From Methylobacterium sp. 17Sr1-1 (GTDB taxonomy: Bacteria > Pseudomonadota > Alphaproteobacteria > Rhizobiales > Beijerinckiaceae), in NCBI RefSeq assembly GCF_003173775.1, contig NZ_CP029552.1, positions 335,001 through 399,000 on the forward strand: a stretch of DNA of 64,000 nucleotides, in the 5' to 3' direction. Under the pieces are notes generated by a model that was not told where the DNA came from, did not search any database, and saw nothing but the letters and a program-made list of their open reading frames with translations. This document shows positions 44,939 through 53,944 of the stretch, in pieces. The position numbers and the translations under genes were made by a program. How positions within the stretch are numbered: position 1 is the first letter of the stretch; the number at the start of each line of letters is the position of its first letter.

Positions 44939-47089
44939 ATGACCCTTCGCCTGAGCCCGCCCGCCGCCGCGCCGACGGCACCCGTCCGGCCCGTCACCGT
45001 CACCGTCCACGGCCGCGCGGTGACCGACCCCTATGCCTGGCTCAAGGCGGAGAACTGGAAGGACGTGCTGAAGGACCCCGCCGCCCTGCCGGCGGAGATC
45101 CGCGACCTCCTGACGGCCGAGAATGCCTATTCGGACGCCGCGCTCGCCGGCACGACGGCCTTGCGCGAGACCCTGGTCGCCGAGATGCGCGGGCGCATCC
45201 GCGAGGATGACGGCAGCGTGCCGGATCTCGACGGCCCCTTCGCCTACTACACCCGCTACCGCGAGGGCGGGCAGCACCCGCTGGTCTGCCGCCGCCCGGC
45301 CGATCGCGTCGCCCCCGGCCTCGTCGGGGATCTCGCGGGCGAGGGCCAGGAAGACTCGGGTGAGGAGATCCTGATCGACGGCGACCGGGAAGGGGAGGGG
45401 CACGCCTTCTTCAGCCTGGAGGGCGCCACGCATTCCGACGACCATGCGCTGGTGGCCTGGGGCGCCGACACGAAGGGCTCGGAACTCTACACCATCCGGG
45501 TCCGCGACCTCGCGACGGGGAGGGACCGCGAGGACCAGGTTCTCGCCACCACCGGCGACGTGGTGTGGAGCGCCGACGGCAAGGCGTTCTGGTACGTCGC
45601 GGTCGACGAGAACCATCGCCCCGCAACCGTGATGCTGCACCGCCTCGGCACGCCGCAGAGCGACGACGAGACGATCTACGAGGAGGGCGACGCGGGCTTC
45701 TTCGTCGGCATCGGCGAGACCCAGTCCGGCGCCTACCTGGTGGTGACGGCGAACGACCACGAGACCTCCGAGGTCCATCTCGCCGAGCGCGCCACGCCCT
45801 TCGCGCCCCTGCGGGTCGTGGCGCCGCGGGAGCACAAGCTGATCTACTCGGTCGAGCACCGGGGCGACGAATTGTTCGTGCTCACCAACGCCGACGGCGC
45901 CGAGGACTTCAAGATCGCGGTGGCGCCCCTCGACCGTCCGGGCCGGGCCCACTGGCGCGACCTGATCCCGCACCGGGCCGGCGTGATGATCCGGTTCCAG
46001 CACGTGCTCGCCCGCCACCTCGTGCGGCTGGAACTGGAGAATGCCCGGCCGCGCCTGATCGTGCGCGACGCCGAGAGCGGCGCCGAGCATACGGTCGCCT
46101 TCGCGGAGGAGGCCTATTCCCTCGGCCTCTCGCCGGGCCACGCCTTCGACACCGACCTCATCCGCTTCACCTACTCGTCGATGACGACGCCGGCGGAGAC
46201 CTACGACTACCACGCGACGACCCGCGAGCGGACCTTGCGCAAGCGCCAGGACGTGCCGAGCGGCCACGACCCGGCGGCCTACGTCACCCGGCGCCTGTTC
46301 GCGACCGCGTCGGACGGGGAGCAGGTGCCGGTCTCGCTGCTGCACCGGCGCGATACGCCGCTCGACGGCACCGCGCCGCTCCTCCTCTACGGCTACGGCT
46401 CCTACGGCTCGCTGATGTCGGCGGCCTTCCGCACCAACCCGCTCTCGCTCGTCGATCGCGGTTTCGTCTACGCCATCGCGCATGTCCGCGGCGGCACCGA
46501 GAAGGGCTGGCGCTGGTACCTCGACGGCAAGCGCGAGAAGAAGCCCAACACCTTCACGGACTTCGTCGCCTGCGCGCGCGCCCTGATCGAGGCGCGCTAT
46601 ACCGGCGCCGGCCGCATCGTCGCCCATGGCGGCAGCGCCGGCGGCATGCTGATGGGGGCGGTGGCGAACCTCGCGCCGGAGCTTTTCGCCGGCATCGTCG
46701 CCGACGTGCCCTTCGTCGACGTGCTCAACACCATGCTCGACGGCGATTTGCCGCTCACCCCGCCGGAATGGCCCGAATGGGGCAACCCGGGCGCCGACAT
46801 CCAGGCCTTCGAGACCATCCTGTCCTACTCGCCCTACGACAACGTCGCGGCGAAGGCCTATCCGGCGATCCTGGCGCTCGGCGGCCTCACCGACCCGCGG
46901 GTGACCTACTGGGAGCCGGCCAAGTGGGTCGCGCGCCTGCGCGCCACGATGACCGGGGGCGGGCCGGTCCTGCTGCGCACCAACATGGAAGCCGGCCATG
47001 GCGGGGCGGCAGGACGGTTCGACCGGCTGGAGGAGGTGGCGCTGATCTACGCCTTCGCGCTGGCGGCGGTGGGGGCGGAGGCGGCGTAA
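44939..47089 (+). CDS. ptrB: Oligopeptidase B-type S9 peptidase
   Basis: 716 residues. An N-terminal beta-propeller (about 70-420, opening DPYAWLKAENWKDVL) caps a C-terminal alpha/beta hydrolase with the triad S566 (GGSAGGML), D652 (GLTDPRVTYWEP) and H687 (EAGHGG). The sequence VRGGTEKGWRWYLDGK ... KPNTFTDFVACA is diagnostic of oligopeptidase B, which cuts short peptides after Arg or Lys in the cytoplasm. The start is the ATG at 44939 with GGGGAG upstream. It converges with hdeD across a long inverted repeat. Confidence 0.93.
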   Translation: MTLRLSPPAAAPTAPVRPVTVTVHGRAVTDPYAWLKAENWKDVLKDPAALPAEIRDLLTAENAYSDAALAGTTALRETLVAEMRGRIREDDGSVPDLDGPFAYYTRYREGGQHPLVCRRPADRVAPGLVGDLAGEGQEDSGEEILIDGDREGEGHAFFSLEGATHSDDHALVAWGADTKGSELYTIRVRDLATGRDREDQVLATTGDVVWSADGKAFWYVAVDENHRPATVMLHRLGTPQSDDETIYEEGDAGFFVGIGETQSGAYLVVTANDHETSEVHLAERATPFAPLRVVAPREHKLIYSVEHRGDELFVLTNADGAEDFKIAVAPLDRPGRAHWRDLIPHRAGVMIRFQHVLARHLVRLELENARPRLIVRDAESGAEHTVAFAEEAYSLGLSPGHAFDTDLIRFTYSSMTTPAETYDYHATTRERTLRKRQDVPSGHDPAAYVTRRLFATASDGEQVPVSLLHRRDTPLDGTAPLLLYGYGSYGSLMSAAFRTNPLSLVDRGFVYAIAHVRGGTEKGWRWYLDGKREKKPNTFTDFVACARALIEARYTGAGRIVAHGGSAGGMLMGAVANLAPELFAGIVADVPFVDVLNTMLDGDLPLTPPEWPEWGNPGADIQAFETILSYSPYDNVAAKAYPAILALGGLTDPRVTYWEPAKWVARLRATMTGGGPVLLRTNMEAGHGGAAGRFDRLEEVALIYAFALAAVGAEAA

Positions 47090-47120
47090 GCCTTCCCTAT
47101 CGTGATGCGCCGCTCTTGAG

Positions 47121-47287
47121 CCCTCCCCCCGCTGCGGGGGAGGGTGCCCCGCGGATGCGGGGCGGGAGAGGGGAACCACGCTTCCGGAAATGCATGAACC
47201 GTTGTGAGGGGCGCCACCTGGATCAGCGTCGCGATCCCCTCTCCCGGCCTGCTCCGCAGGCCACCCTCCCCCGCGGAGGGGGGAGGG
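47121..47287. repeat. Long inverted repeat between convergent genes (CCCTCCCCC family)
   Basis: The left arm 47121-47173 (CCCTCCCCCCGCTGCGGGGG onward) and the right arm 47235-47287 are about 53 bases each and largely complementary, with a 61-base centre. Each arm is itself a small palindrome. The element sits between the ends of ptrB and the HdeD gene, so as RNA it could end transcription from both sides. Confidence 0.85.
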
Positions 47288-47303
47288 TTCAGGGTAGCGC
47301 CTT

Positions 47304-47954
47304 TTACACCGTCCGCATCGTCCCGCCCGTCCCGACGAACCGGCTGCGCAGCCGGAAGGCGAGGATCAGCATGAACACCCCGAAGGCGATGGCGTAGCCG
47401 CCCATCCAGGTGGTGAGGACCAGGAGCGACAGGACCGGGCTGGCGATCAGCGCGATCGCGAACAGCACCGAGAGCGCCCCGCCGATCGCCAGCCACCAGC
47501 GGCCGTGGTCGAGGTGGAGCCGGAACGCCGCGGCGATCATCAGGCCGCCGGTCACCAGCGCCCAGGCGGCGATGAGGTAGATGAAGGCGACGAGCGTGCT
47601 GCCGGGCATCAGGAAGGCGAGCACGCCGACCAGGATGTTGAGGAGGCCGGCGGCGAGCAGGTAGCCCCAGCGCTCGTGCCGTTCCGCCGCCCGTACCGCC
47701 GCCACGATCTCGGCGATGCCGTCGACCAGCATGTAGGCCGAGAAGAAGATCACCAGCGTCAGCAGCGTGGCGCCGGGCGCGATCAGCGCCACGATCCCGA
47801 ACAGGATCGCGAAGGCGCCGCGCAACGCGATCAGCCACCAGTTGCGGGCGAGCACCGCGCTCATCGCGGTGAGACGGGCGAGCGGATCGGGCGGGGAGCC
47901 GTAGGGGGACGAACCGCCCGGATTGGTATTGGGCAACGGCGTACCAGTACTCAT
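47304..47954 (-). CDS. HdeD family membrane protein (DUF308)
   Basis: 216 residues. After a polar, proline-rich N-terminus of about 30 residues, six hydrophobic helices follow in the HdeD pattern: NWWLIALRGAFAILFGIVALIAPGATLLTLVIFFSAYMLVDGI, then repeats of the RWWLAIGGALSVLFGI type. HdeD proteins are linked to acid resistance at high cell density in Escherichia coli; the molecular action is unknown. It is divergent from the HlyD gene at 48213 but about 260 bases away. Confidence 0.9.
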   Translation of the reverse strand: MSTGTPLPNTNPGGSSPYGSPPDPLARLTAMSAVLARNWWLIALRGAFAILFGIVALIAPGATLLTLVIFFSAYMLVDGIAEIVAAVRAAERHERWGYLLAAGLLNILVGVLAFLMPGSTLVAFIYLIAAWALVTGGLMIAAAFRLHLDHGRWWLAIGGALSVLFAIALIASPVLSLLVLTTWMGGYAIAFGVFMLILAFRLRSRFVGTGGTMRTV

Positions 47955-48212
47955 GGCAGCATCCTCCGGGACGACGCGCAGTGGGCTGTCGCGAAAGGCC
48001 CCGCTTTTCGTGCCTCAACGTCCGCCGAGCGTAGCCGTTCCCCGGATCGCCGATGACATGGATGCTCGCGGACGACGCGGATCCGGGTTTCATCCCGGTC
48101 TGCCGAAGAGTTTTTTGCCGCAGCGCGGAACTCGCGCTGTCGCCCCGGCGTCTTCCAGGCCGAGGCGGGCGCCTTGCCCGGTCCGGTCGGACCGTCGCGC
48201 GGAATTCACGAC

Positions 48213-49493
48213 ATGCTGGACGATCAGTCGCGGGCGGAGGCCCCAGTCGGGCGGGACGCGCCGGCGCCCGTCGTGGCGCGGCAGGACGCCGGAAGATCAG
48301 ACTTCGCGAGAGAGGACCCGGTGCGCGACGAGAACACGCGCGCCCTGCGGGAGAACACCCGCGCCCTGCGCGAGCGCACGCCGCAGGACGAGGCCGAGGG
48401 CAAGGACCAGCAGGCCGACGGCAAGGAGTCCGCCGGGCAGGACGACGGTAACAAGGCGAAGAAGCCGAGCCTGATCAAGCGTCATCCGCTCTGGTTCGTC
48501 CTCGGCGCGGTGGTGCTGCTCCTCGCGGCGGCCGGCGGCTACTGGTACTGGCTCACCTTCGTCCACCCCTACGAGAGCACCGACGACGCCTTCGTCGATG
48601 CGCGCCAGTTCGCGGTCTCGCCGAAGGTGTCGGGCTACGTGACCGCCGTGCCGGTGACCGACAACCAGCACGTCGAGGCCGGTGCGGTGCTGTTCCAGAT
48701 CGACACCCGCGACTACGAGGTGGCGCTCCAGCAGGCGCGTGCGCAGGTCGAGTCGGCCCGGGCCCAGATCCAGGGCTTCGAGGCGCAGATCCAGGCGCAA
48801 GCCGGCAGCATCCAGGAGGCCAAGGCCCAGGTCGAGCAGACCAAGGCCGCGCTGCAATTCGCCAAGCAGGATGCCGCCCGCTACCAGGATCTCGCCCAGC
48901 GCGGCGCCGGCTCGGTGCAGCAATCGCAGCAATCGACCTCGAACCTGCAGCAGCAGCAGGCGAATTTCGACCGCACGAGTGCCGCCGTGACGGTGGCGCA
49001 GCGCCAGATCGGCTCGCTGCAGGCCCAGAAGGCCGGCGCCGAGGCGAGCCTCGCCCAGGCGCGCGCCCAGGAGGCGCAGGCCCGGCTGAACCTCGCCTAC
49101 ACGACCGTGACGACGGCGCAGGCGGGCCGGGTGGTGCGCCTCACCGGCGCGGTCGGGCAGTTCGCACAAGCTGGTCAGGCCCTCAGCATGTTCGTGCCCG
49201 ACGACATCTGGGTCACGGCGAACTTCAAGGAGACCCAGATCACCGACATGCGCCCCGGCCAGCCGGTCGATGTCGAGATCGACGCGTACCCGGACCACAA
49301 GATCACCGGCAAGGTCGATTCGGTGCAGCCGGGCTCGGGCACCGCCTTCAGCCTGCTGCCGGCCGAGAACGCCACCGGCAACTACGTCAAGGTGGTGCAG
49401 CGCGTGCCGGTGAAGATCGCGGTCGACAACTGGCCGACCGACGTCTCGATCGGCCCCGGCATGTCGATCGTGCCGACGGTGCGGGTGCGCTAG
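48213..49493 (+). CDS. HlyD/EmrA-type membrane fusion protein
   Basis: 426 residues from the ATG at 48213. A long charged cytoplasmic N-terminus (about 95 residues) contains a direct repeat, ENTRALR twice, from a 21-base duplication. One membrane helix (about 96-118, LWFVLGAVVLLLAAAGGYWYW) follows, then a periplasmic region with lipoyl-like and barrel domains around a Gln/Ala-rich coiled coil (about 170-300). ESTDDAFVDARQFAVSPKVSGYV is typical of EmrA. It links the inner-membrane pump encoded next to an outer-membrane channel. Stop and next start are 16 bases apart. Confidence 0.92.
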   Translation: MLDDQSRAEAPVGRDAPAPVVARQDAGRSDFAREDPVRDENTRALRENTRALRERTPQDEAEGKDQQADGKESAGQDDGNKAKKPSLIKRHPLWFVLGAVVLLLAAAGGYWYWLTFVHPYESTDDAFVDARQFAVSPKVSGYVTAVPVTDNQHVEAGAVLFQIDTRDYEVALQQARAQVESARAQIQGFEAQIQAQAGSIQEAKAQVEQTKAALQFAKQDAARYQDLAQRGAGSVQQSQQSTSNLQQQQANFDRTSAAVTVAQRQIGSLQAQKAGAEASLAQARAQEAQARLNLAYTTVTTAQAGRVVRLTGAVGQFAQAGQALSMFVPDDIWVTANFKETQITDMRPGQPVDVEIDAYPDHKITGKVDSVQPGSGTAFSLLPAENATGNYVKVVQRVPVKIAVDNWPTDVSIGPGMSIVPTVRVR

Positions 49494-49509
49494 GCGCGGG
49501 GGAAGCACC

Positions 49510-51105
49510 GTGAGCGGTCAGAACCCCGCCGACAGCGCCGCCGGCGACCACAACCCGTGGATCATCGCCATGGTGGTGGCGATCGCCACATTCATGGAGG
49601 TGCTCGACACCACGATCGCCAACGTGGCTTTGCGCTACATCTCGGGCGGCCTCGCGGTCGGTCCCGACGAGGCGGCCTGGGTGGTGACGAGCTACCTCGT
49701 CGCCAACGCCATCGTGCTCACCGCCTCGAGCTTCCTCGCCAAGCGCTACGGCCGCAAAGCCTTCTTCATGGCGGCGATCGCGCTCTTCACGGTGTCGTCG
49801 ATCCTGTGCGGCTTCGCCTGGAGCCTCGAGTCGCTCCTCTTCTTCCGGGTGCTCCAGGGCCTCGGCGGCGGCGGCATGGCGCCGCTGGCGCAATCGATCC
49901 TGGCGGATTCCTTCCCGCCGGAGAAGCGCGGACAGGCCTTCGCCCTCTACGGCGTCGCCATCGTGGTGGCGCCCGTGGTCGGGCCGACGCTGGGCGGCTG
50001 GCTCTCCGACCAGTATTCCTGGCACTGGTGCTTCCTGATCAACGCACCCGTCGGCGCCATCGCCCTGTTCCTGATCTGGTGGCTGGTTCAGGACCCGAAA
50101 TCGGCGATCGAGGAGCGGAAGCGCCTGCGCCGGGAGGGCGTGCGCTTCGACATCGTCGGCTTCGTCCTGGTGGCGACCTTCTTGGGCTCGCTCGAGGTCG
50201 TCCTCGACGAGGGCCAGCGCAAGGACTGGTTCGGCTCGAACCTGATCGTCATCTTCGCCTGCCTGACGGTCCTGTCCTTCGTGGCGATGATCCCGTGGGA
50301 GCTGAAGCACAAGAACCCGGTCATCGACCTGCGCCTGCTCGGCCAGCGCCAGTTCGGCTCCTGCTTCCTGGTGATGCTCGCGACCGGCGCCATCCTGATC
50401 GCGACCACGCAGTTCCTGCCGCAGCTGCTGCAGGACTATTTCGGCTACACCGCCACCTGGGCCGGCCTCGCCCTGTCGCCCGGCGGCGTCGTCACCTGCC
50501 TGATGATGTTCGTGATCGGCCGCGTCTCGGGCTACGTCCAGCCGAAATACCTCATCGCCACCGGCGCCACCATCATCGCCTTCGCGATGGTTGATCTGAC
50601 CAACCTCTACGGCGACCTCAACTTCGGCTTCTTCGTCTGGTCGCGCATCTATATCGGCATCGGCCTGCCGATGATCTTCCTGTCGATCACCGCCGCCTCC
50701 TACGAGGGGATCACCAAGGACCAGACCGACCAGGCCTCGGCGCTGATCAACGTCGCGCGCAACGTCGGTGGCTCGATGGGCGTGTCGCTCGCCCAGAACA
50801 TCCTGGCCTACCGCCAGCAATTCCACACCAGCCGTCTCGTCGAGCACATCGTCCCCACGGAGCCGGCCTACCAGGAGACCTTGCGCGCCGCGACGCAGTT
50901 CTTCTCCACCCGCGGCGCCAGCACGGTCGACGCGCAGAACCAGGCCGTCGCCTGGATCGGCCAGCAGGTCCAGACCCAGTCCGCCTTCCTCGCCTATATC
51001 GACGTGTTCTGGGCCCTCGCCATGGTCTCGGCCTGCGCGGTGCCGCTCGCGATGATCCTCAAGAACGTCAAGCGGGGCGGGGCGGCGCCGGCGGGGGGGC
51101 ATTGA
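49510..51105 (+). CDS. DHA2 family drug efflux MFS transporter (EmrB-type)
   Basis: 531 residues from a GTG at 49510 with GGGGAAG upstream. Fourteen predicted membrane helices fit DHA2 members. Motifs include VLDTTIANVALRYI in helix 1 (motif D1 of the family), KRYGRKAFF and the PVVGPTLGGWL motif C of antiporters. Together with the preceding HlyD protein it forms an EmrAB-like pump that would expel hydrophobic compounds using the proton gradient. No outer-membrane gene or local regulator is adjacent. Confidence 0.93.
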   Translation: MSGQNPADSAAGDHNPWIIAMVVAIATFMEVLDTTIANVALRYISGGLAVGPDEAAWVVTSYLVANAIVLTASSFLAKRYGRKAFFMAAIALFTVSSILCGFAWSLESLLFFRVLQGLGGGGMAPLAQSILADSFPPEKRGQAFALYGVAIVVAPVVGPTLGGWLSDQYSWHWCFLINAPVGAIALFLIWWLVQDPKSAIEERKRLRREGVRFDIVGFVLVATFLGSLEVVLDEGQRKDWFGSNLIVIFACLTVLSFVAMIPWELKHKNPVIDLRLLGQRQFGSCFLVMLATGAILIATTQFLPQLLQDYFGYTATWAGLALSPGGVVTCLMMFVIGRVSGYVQPKYLIATGATIIAFAMVDLTNLYGDLNFGFFVWSRIYIGIGLPMIFLSITAASYEGITKDQTDQASALINVARNVGGSMGVSLAQNILAYRQQFHTSRLVEHIVPTEPAYQETLRAATQFFSTRGASTVDAQNQAVAWIGQQVQTQSAFLAYIDVFWALAMVSACAVPLAMILKNVKRGGAAPAGGH

Positions 51106-51143
51106 GGGCGAAGGCGTTTCTCTCTGACTGCCCCGACACCCGC

Positions 51144-51185
51144 AGGGTCATTCCGGGCTCCGCTGCGCGGCCCCGGGATGACCCT
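51144..51185. repeat. Palindromic repeat, GTCATTCCGGG type
   Basis: AGGGTCATTCCGGG (51144-51157) pairs with CCCGGGATGACCCT (51172-51185), loop CTCCGCTGCGCGGC. It is the single-unit version of the family seen at 26674 and 40640. It lies between the MFS gene and the CDF gene. Confidence 0.85.
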
Positions 51186-51202
51186 GAATGCTGTCGATGT
51201 GA

Positions 51203-52174
51203 ATGCCGCTCCGGCGCATGACTATCTGGGATACGAACACCTTGGCCCCATCGGGATCGAAGCTCGTCGTCTACGCCGCCCTGGCCGGCAACCTCGCCAT
51301 CGCGGTCACCAAGCTCGCGGCCGCCTCCTATACCGGGTCGGGGGCGATGTTCACGGAAGCCGTGCATTCCTTCGTCGATACCGGCAACCAGGGGTTGCTG
51401 CTCTACGGGATGCGGCGCGCTGCCCGCCCGGCCGACGACAGCCACAACTTCGGGCACGGGCTGGAGCTGTACTTCTGGTCCTTCGTCGTCGCCCTACTGA
51501 TCTTCACCCTCGGCGGCGCCTACGCGGTCTACGAGGGCATCGAGAAGCTGCACCATCCCGAGCCGATGACGGCGCCGTGGGTCAATGTCGGGGTGATCGT
51601 GCTCTCGGGCATCTTCGAGGGGCTGTCGTTCCGCACGGCGCGGCGCGAGATGCGGGCCCGCTTCGCCCGCGAATCGCTCTGGACCGCGGTCACCCGCAGC
51701 AAGGATCCGAGCACCTTCGCGATCATCCTGGAGGACGGGGCGGCGCTGATCGGCCTGGGCCTCGCCCTCGTCGGCGTGGTCGCCAGCGGCTTCCTCGGCT
51801 GGCCGCAGGGCGACGGCGTCGCCTCGGTGGCGATCGGCTGCCTGCTCATCGCCACCGCGGGCGTGCTGTTTCGCGAGACCCGCAGCCTGCTGACCGGCGA
51901 GAGCGCCTCGCAGCGGGTGATCGCGCAGGCGAGAGAGATCCTCGCGGCCGATCCCCGGGTGGTGCGGATCGAGCGGATGCGCAGCCTCCAGCTCGGACCC
52001 GGCACGGTGCTGCTCGCCGTCACCCTCGACCTCGCCCCCGGCCTCTCCGGCGAGGACCTGCGCCGCGCCACCGCCGACCTGCGCGCCGCCATCCGACACG
52101 GCCTGCCGGGCGTCGCCCATCTGTACTTCCAGCTGCCGGTGCGGGAGCACGAGACGCTTCCGGAGACCGGTTAA
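51203..52174 (+). CDS. Cation diffusion facilitator (CDF), ZnT9-like branch
   Basis: 323 residues from the ATG at 51203; an ATG at 51218 is equally possible and neither has a clear ribosome binding site. Six membrane helices precede a cytoplasmic domain. Helix 2 has the metal-site motif AVH-SFVD in FTEAVHSFVDTGNQGLLLYG. Helix 5 reads ILEDGAALIGLGLALVG, so the usual H/D pair is replaced by ED-x-AA, as in SLC30A9/ZnT9-like members. These export or exchange divalent metals. The substrate cannot be assigned. The extra segment ARFARESLWTAVTRSKDPST before helix 5 is also a ZnT9-branch trait. Confidence 0.85.
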   Translation: MPLRRMTIWDTNTLAPSGSKLVVYAALAGNLAIAVTKLAAASYTGSGAMFTEAVHSFVDTGNQGLLLYGMRRAARPADDSHNFGHGLELYFWSFVVALLIFTLGGAYAVYEGIEKLHHPEPMTAPWVNVGVIVLSGIFEGLSFRTARREMRARFARESLWTAVTRSKDPSTFAIILEDGAALIGLGLALVGVVASGFLGWPQGDGVASVAIGCLLIATAGVLFRETRSLLTGESASQRVIAQAREILAADPRVVRIERMRSLQLGPGTVLLAVTLDLAPGLSGEDLRRATADLRAAIRHGLPGVAHLYFQLPVREHETLPETG

Positions 52175-52301
52175 AAAATTCCGAACGGTCCGGAACCGGC
52201 GGACGCATCCCGGGTTATCGCAGTGTTCCGAGGCGACGGGCTGTCCTCCCCGTGCGCCGTCCCCCGGGCCGCTTCGCTCACAATGAGGCCCGGGGAGAAA
52301 A

Positions 52302-53600
52302 TCAAGGCAGTTGGCTCAGGGCCGCGGGCGGGGCATCGCTCGGGCGCCGGATGTCGATCTGCTCGGCGAACGCCGCGACCGGTTGATACCGGTCGAGGCG
52401 CTGATCGATCATGCCGTCGAGTCGGCTATAGACCTCGGCGACCGTCAGGCTGCGCGTCTTCCGGCCCTCGCGACGAAAGAAAAGGCTGCGATTGGCCTTC
52501 GCCGCCGCGCGGAACGAGGCCTGGGCCGGCTGGTGCGGTTTTTCCGCCGTCAATTCCATGAACTTGCCGGCGCTCGCGGCGCCCAGGAAATGGGCGAAGT
52601 AGCATTCCGTCGTCGTGAGATCGCGCCCGAGGCGCTGCTCGACCCGGCTGCGGTCGCGCTTCATCATCTCGCCGGCCATCAGGCTCGCCGCGTAGGGGTC
52701 GCGCCGCAGGGCCAGCACCCGGCGCCGGTCGGCCTCCTTGAGGACCACCAGCGTGCCGCCGCGCTTCTCGATCAGTTCGGCTTCCGCCGAGTAGCCGTGC
52801 TTGGCGCCGAAGCTGCGCAGGAGTTCGAGCCACGTGCCGGTGAGGAACTGAAACAGTCCCTCCGCCGTCGAGGTCGCGGCCCGGACGCTCGGCTGGAAGC
52901 TCGATTCCTTGTCGGCGAGCGCCATCAGGTAGACCGGATCGGTCTCGGTCTCGCGGGCGGCCCGCACGATCGTCGCGACCAGCGCCTGCGGCACCTTCTT
53001 GTCGCCGAAGACCACCAGGCCGTCCGGGGTCACCTCCGGCAGCGCCATGACTTCCGGCAAGGCAACCTCGACGGACGGGGAATCCTCTCGGGCGAGGGCG
53101 GCGTCCCGCACGGACGCGTCCTCCCGGGGCAGTGCGGCCAGGGCGCCGCGTGCGTCGTCGCCCAAGGACTCATCGTCGCTCGGACGCGCTTCGTTCCGCA
53201 TCTCCAGCGTCGCCCGCATCTCCTCGCGCAGGCGCTCGAGGTCGTCCCGGATCAGGGCCGTCGTGCTCGGGGTCTCCTCGACCAGCGCCGGGCCCGGCCA
53301 GTCCGGCGTCAGGCCGCGGGATGCCGCGTGTGGCCGGGGGACGGAGAAGTCGATCCGGTCATGCGCCTCCGCCGCCGGGGCGACGGCGTCCTGCGGCAGG
53401 CAGGCCGCGAAGGCGACGCCGACGGCGAGCGCCGCGGCAGCCTTGCGGCTCAGCGAGGCGGCCAGGGACAGGGCCCGGCCGCGCGATCCAGAATGGTGGC
53501 CTTCGCGGGCATCGAGCCAGCGGATGGTGTCGGTGCCCGTCTCGGGCACGAGTCGGCCAGCGTCGTCGGCGCAGGGCGCCGGCTCCGGGTAAACCCCCAT
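52302..53600 (-). CDS. Membrane-anchored lytic transglycosylase (SLT domain)
   Basis: 432 residues from the ATG at 53600 with AAGG upstream; the open frame runs further but without support. A short cytoplasmic N-terminus is followed by one hydrophobic segment (about 52-68) and then a long acidic, coiled-coil-like linker (about 110-190) with repeats of the RE-D-S/A type. The SLT domain covers about 200-390 with catalytic E232 in LMALADKESSFQPSVRAATSTAEGLFQFLTGTW. It would cleave peptidoglycan glycan strands in the periplasm without hydrolysis. It is divergent from the inositol-phosphate synthase gene. Confidence 0.86.
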   Translation of the reverse strand: MGVYPEPAPCADDAGRLVPETGTDTIRWLDAREGHHSGSRGRALSLAASLSRKAAAALAVGVAFAACLPQDAVAPAAEAHDRIDFSVPRPHAASRGLTPDWPGPALVEETPSTTALIRDDLERLREEMRATLEMRNEARPSDDESLGDDARGALAALPREDASVRDAALAREDSPSVEVALPEVMALPEVTPDGLVVFGDKKVPQALVATIVRAARETETDPVYLMALADKESSFQPSVRAATSTAEGLFQFLTGTWLELLRSFGAKHGYSAEAELIEKRGGTLVVLKEADRRRVLALRRDPYAASLMAGEMMKRDRSRVEQRLGRDLTTTECYFAHFLGAASAGKFMELTAEKPHQPAQASFRAAAKANRSLFFRREGRKTRSLTVAEVYSRLDGMIDQRLDRYQPVAAFAEQIDIRRPSDAPPAALSQLP

Positions 53601-53944
53601 CTCCAACCTTTTGTCCTTGGCGCGGGTCCGGTCCTGAGAGGCCGCGCCGTGTTTCGTGCTTCGCTCGCCGGCACCTCTGGCCGTCCGGTGTGTCCAGAAT
53701 GGGACGAGGCCGCGGCGAGCCCTGAGGCCATTTTGCGGCACCGTTTCCCTCCGGATGGTTAACGAGACCTTCGGCGCGCCCTCGCCGCGGCGCCCGGCGC
53801 GATCACGTGCGCGCGAAAAAATCGCGCGTGACCCGGAACCAAATACTCCCCGGGGCATTTCCAGTCGCCACGCGGAGTGGGCGTAACGATTGCCCCGGCG
53901 CCCCGCCCGGGGTCCGCGGGCCATGAAGAGGACAAACCCTACCG

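Noticed and set aside
44867..47179. 770-residue open frame on the minus strand opposite oligopeptidase B
   Set aside because: Shadow frame; the plus strand has a complete catalytic triad and family signatures.
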